Shown one piece after another: positions 38,607 through 40,340 of a stretch of DNA of 40,340 bases; within the stretch, counting starts at the first letter, position 1, and each line of letters opens with the position of its first letter. The translations under genes were made by a program, and so were the position numbers. Location: positions 1 to 40,340 of the forward strand of contig NZ_JAGAYD010000158.1 of the NCBI RefSeq assembly GCF_017940685.1, in the 5' to 3' direction. Under the pieces are notes generated by a model. The model was given only the letters and a program-made list of their open reading frames with translations. It did no database searches and had not been told where the DNA came from. The DNA comes from Butyrivibrio sp. Its GTDB lineage: Bacteria; Bacillota; Clostridia; Lachnospirales; Lachnospiraceae.

Positions 38607-40052
38607 ATGAAGATTATAAGAAAAGCATTGGCAGGGCTTAGCATACTGCTGACGTTTGTTCTTTTCCCTGCCATGCCTGTATTTGCAGGAAGCTGTCATA
38701 ACACTGATTGTGGATGCAGGGATTATGGTATCAATAGCTGCTATGTCGGCATGACCTGTTGGTATAACGATGGCGATGGATGTTCCGGTCATAGTTGGTA
38801 TCTTTATGAATCAACATCGGCTACGTGTACGTCAGGGGGAAGAGTTGTTTATAAATGCTCTATCTGCCCGGGAGAGAGAATCTTTACAACGCCTCCACTC
38901 GGACATGATTGGGGGCCTTGGACCTGCGTAAATTCAAGGCAGCACATGAGAACGTGCAGAAGATGTGGTCTTACCCAGTATGAAAATCATTCTATGTCGA
39001 GCTGGCATTCTCACGGTGATGGTAACTATAGCAGGAACTGTCCGATATGCGGTTATTCACAGTCGAAGGGATTGTTCTTGTCAGTATCTACAACCGACTG
39101 GACTGCAGGAAATGTAACTGTAAATGTAAGCGGCTATGATGAAGGAGAAGGAAATTCAAGTATCACGCTATACAGGGTAAATTGCATTACCGGAGCAACA
39201 ACTACCGTGGGTAGTTACGGTCATGGCGGTGCTCATGGATGGACGAATGATAGTTTCACACAGACAGATGAAGGAATTTACTACTTCTATGCTATATCTA
39301 CGGATACACAAGGGCATTCCATTCAGGCAAGTACAGGCAGAGTTCATCTTGATCACTCGAATCCTGTGATTATAGGTGCTGAGAATACCGAAACGGATTG
39401 GACGAACATTGCGCCTGTGATATCAGTAAGGTCAACCGACTATTTGTATGGAACAAGTACAGTAGGATCGGGAGTAAGGAGTCTTACGATTTATGATGAT
39501 ACCGGGCATACAGTCAGAAGTGGTGGAAGTTCTACAGCTTATACACTTGAAGAAAAGTATGAAGGCGAGCATATCTGGAAGATAGAGGCTGTTGATAATG
39601 TGGGGCATGTGACAGATGTTTATGTTACGACTAGATATGATATCACGCCTCCGGGGATTGACGGAACAGAGATTACCTTTGTTACAAAAGAAGGGAAAGT
39701 TATTTCCGGTTACTGCCAGGATAATATCATTGATCAGCACATAGATGATGAGATTGTAAGAAGTGAACATGGCGCAAACATGAGCAGTGGTATAAAGAGT
39801 GTCATCTTGTATAAGGTCACGGGCACGGATGAAGAAGTAATCTATTCCGACACGACTTATCATAGATTTGACTACCCTGACACACATTCATATTTTGATG
39901 TGTACTATGACATTAATCTTACGGATGATATGGTGGATTATTATATTCTGATCACAGAGGATTTTGCAGGGAACAGGACAAAGAAAAAGCTGACAAGTCA
40001 AAGGACTCTGCTTACACTCTTTCATACCTCAATAGATAGAGGAGCATATTAA
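38607..40052 (+). CDS. secreted multi-domain protein with Cys/His knuckles and Ig-like repeats
   Basis: 481 aa, with a signal peptide (LSILLTFVLFPAMPVFAGS, cleavage near A27). The N-terminal ~130 mature residues are rich in Cys and His, including GHDWGPWTCVNSRQHMRTCRRCG, a repeat type common in Clostridia surface proteins. About 155-430 hold three or four Ig-like beta domains (VSTTDWTAGNVTVNVSGYDE; later VSVRSTDYLYG-like and ITPPGIDGTE linkers). No anchor motif is seen at the C-terminus. Likely an extracellular adhesin or pilus-tip-like component of this operon; the role is inferred from location. Confidence 0.7.
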   Translation: MKIIRKALAGLSILLTFVLFPAMPVFAGSCHNTDCGCRDYGINSCYVGMTCWYNDGDGCSGHSWYLYESTSATCTSGGRVVYKCSICPGERIFTTPPLGHDWGPWTCVNSRQHMRTCRRCGLTQYENHSMSSWHSHGDGNYSRNCPICGYSQSKGLFLSVSTTDWTAGNVTVNVSGYDEGEGNSSITLYRVNCITGATTTVGSYGHGGAHGWTNDSFTQTDEGIYYFYAISTDTQGHSIQASTGRVHLDHSNPVIIGAENTETDWTNIAPVISVRSTDYLYGTSTVGSGVRSLTIYDDTGHTVRSGGSSTAYTLEEKYEGEHIWKIEAVDNVGHVTDVYVTTRYDITPPGIDGTEITFVTKEGKVISGYCQDNIIDQHIDDEIVRSEHGANMSSGIKSVILYKVTGTDEEVIYSDTTYHRFDYPDTHSYFDVYYDINLTDDMVDYYILITEDFAGNRTKKKLTSQRTLLTLFHTSIDRGAY

Positions 40053-40058
40053 GACAAG

Positions 40059-40084
40059 GCTTCGGGAGAAATCCCGGAGCTTTT
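40059..40084 (+). terminator. terminator after the secreted-protein gene
   Basis: GCTTCGGGA (40059-40067) / TCCCGGAGC (40072-40080) with a GAAA loop and one wobble, then TTTT. Marks the end of the pilus-like operon. Confidence 0.85.
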
Positions 40085-40223
40085 ATGCTGTAAGACCGTA
40101 AATATCAATGAGCTTCCAGAAATAGGAGCCGCTTCTTTTTTCTTCTTCCACACTGACATTATGGCGGTTTCTCATCTGGTATTCATCATGTCCCACAATA
40201 TGTAGGACGGATTTTGCGGACAT
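40083..40223 (-). CDS. small minus-strand reading frame, 46 aa (possible gene remnant)
   Basis: Reads MSAKSVLHIVGHDEYQMRNR and continues HNVSVEEEKRSGSYFWKLID to a stop near the terminator. Composition is protein-like (balanced, with W, Y, H), but no ribosome site precedes the ATG, so it may be the C-terminal piece of a longer gene cut away by whatever carried tnpV in. No family recognised. Confidence 0.35.
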   Translation of the reverse strand: MSAKSVLHIVGHDEYQMRNRHNVSVEEEKRSGSYFWKLIDIYGLTA

Positions 40224-40256
40224 TCAAAATAAAAAAGAATGTGGAGGTAACAGACA

Positions 40257-40340
40257 ATGGCAAAATCATTATTTGAGGAACTGGGCGGCAAATACGAAAG
40301 GCAAGGGGATTATTTGATACCGTGCTTAACTGTACCCGCC
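40257..40340 (+). CDS. tnpV: TnpV-like transposon protein, N-terminal fragment
   Basis: ATG 40257, with GGAGG at 40243-40247. The 28 residues in the window (MAKSLFEELGGKYERQGDYL, then IPCLTVPA) match the start of TnpV, a small protein found in many Clostridia mobilizable transposons; its function is unknown to me. The gene runs out of the right edge. It suggests that another transposon-like module starts here, after the end of the pilus-like operon. Confidence 0.8.
   Translation, partial: MAKSLFEELGGKYERQGDYLIPCLTVPA

Noticed and set aside
40188-40197. Sixth copy of the bipartite motif (ATGTCCCACA) before tnpV
   Set aside because: Only the right half matches; the left half at the expected distance reads TTTCTCATC. 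The site lies within a minus-strand reading frame (I-V-G-H-D) that may be coding, so chance is likely.

Overview
The window reads like accessory DNA of a gut-type Clostridia, most probably Lachnospiraceae: a conjugative or mobilizable element or megaplasmid. This rests on gene families (RadC, ArdC-like, tandem SpoVG, DUF5688-like, TnpV, ParM/ParR, Tad-type pilus genes), strong AGGAGG ribosome binding sites and moderate-to-low GC. No tRNA, rRNA or CRISPR array was seen.

Layout. 1-2581: end of a Tad pilus operon (CpaF/TadA tail, TadB, TadC, truncated Flp pilin). 2582-5125: small genes, an autoregulated TipA-type MerR regulator and a DUF2798-like membrane protein, each with a clear terminator. 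5130-11377 (minus strand): three complete tyrosine recombinases, a TnpC-like HTH protein and a ParM/ParR-type partition pair. 11378-11695: divergent control region packed with repeated operator half-sites. 11696-15943: XRE regulator, nitroreductase-like protein, a PLD nuclease with a possible EVE-like C-terminal domain, and unknown membrane and Zn-site proteins. 15965-26205: an invertible type I restriction-modification locus (hsdM, hsdS, hsdR, integrase, four silent target-recognition cassettes). 26197-26660: phased repeats, a predicted IncP/MOBP-like oriT and five TACGG...CGTA palindromes. 26689-34195: mobilization/leading-region operon (protein with an SSB-like C-terminus, MobC-like, RadC, ArdC-like, DUF5688-like, two SpoVG paralogues, MOBP relaxase). 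34237-40052: a second Tad/type IV pilus-like module (CpaF-like ATPase, prepilin peptidase, unknown cytosolic, membrane-anchored and secreted proteins). 40257-end: start of tnpV.

How it fits together. The nick site at oriT predicts that transfer starts at about 26362 and runs rightward, so the SSB-tail protein, RadC and ArdC-like antirestriction gene enter a recipient early. If the element is circular, the restriction locus enters last. A previously unfamiliar bipartite motif, TTTCGGATT-N10-ATGTCCCACA, precedes four rightward transcription units, including both the mobilization operon and the Tad-like ATPase operon. A fifth, slightly divergent copy precedes the recombinase/partition operon on the other strand. 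It therefore looks like an element-wide control site tying transfer, pilus-like machinery and recombination/partition into one regulon. That regulon and the oriT complex are the most interesting parts of the window. All family assignments come from reading motifs by eye; no database search was run.
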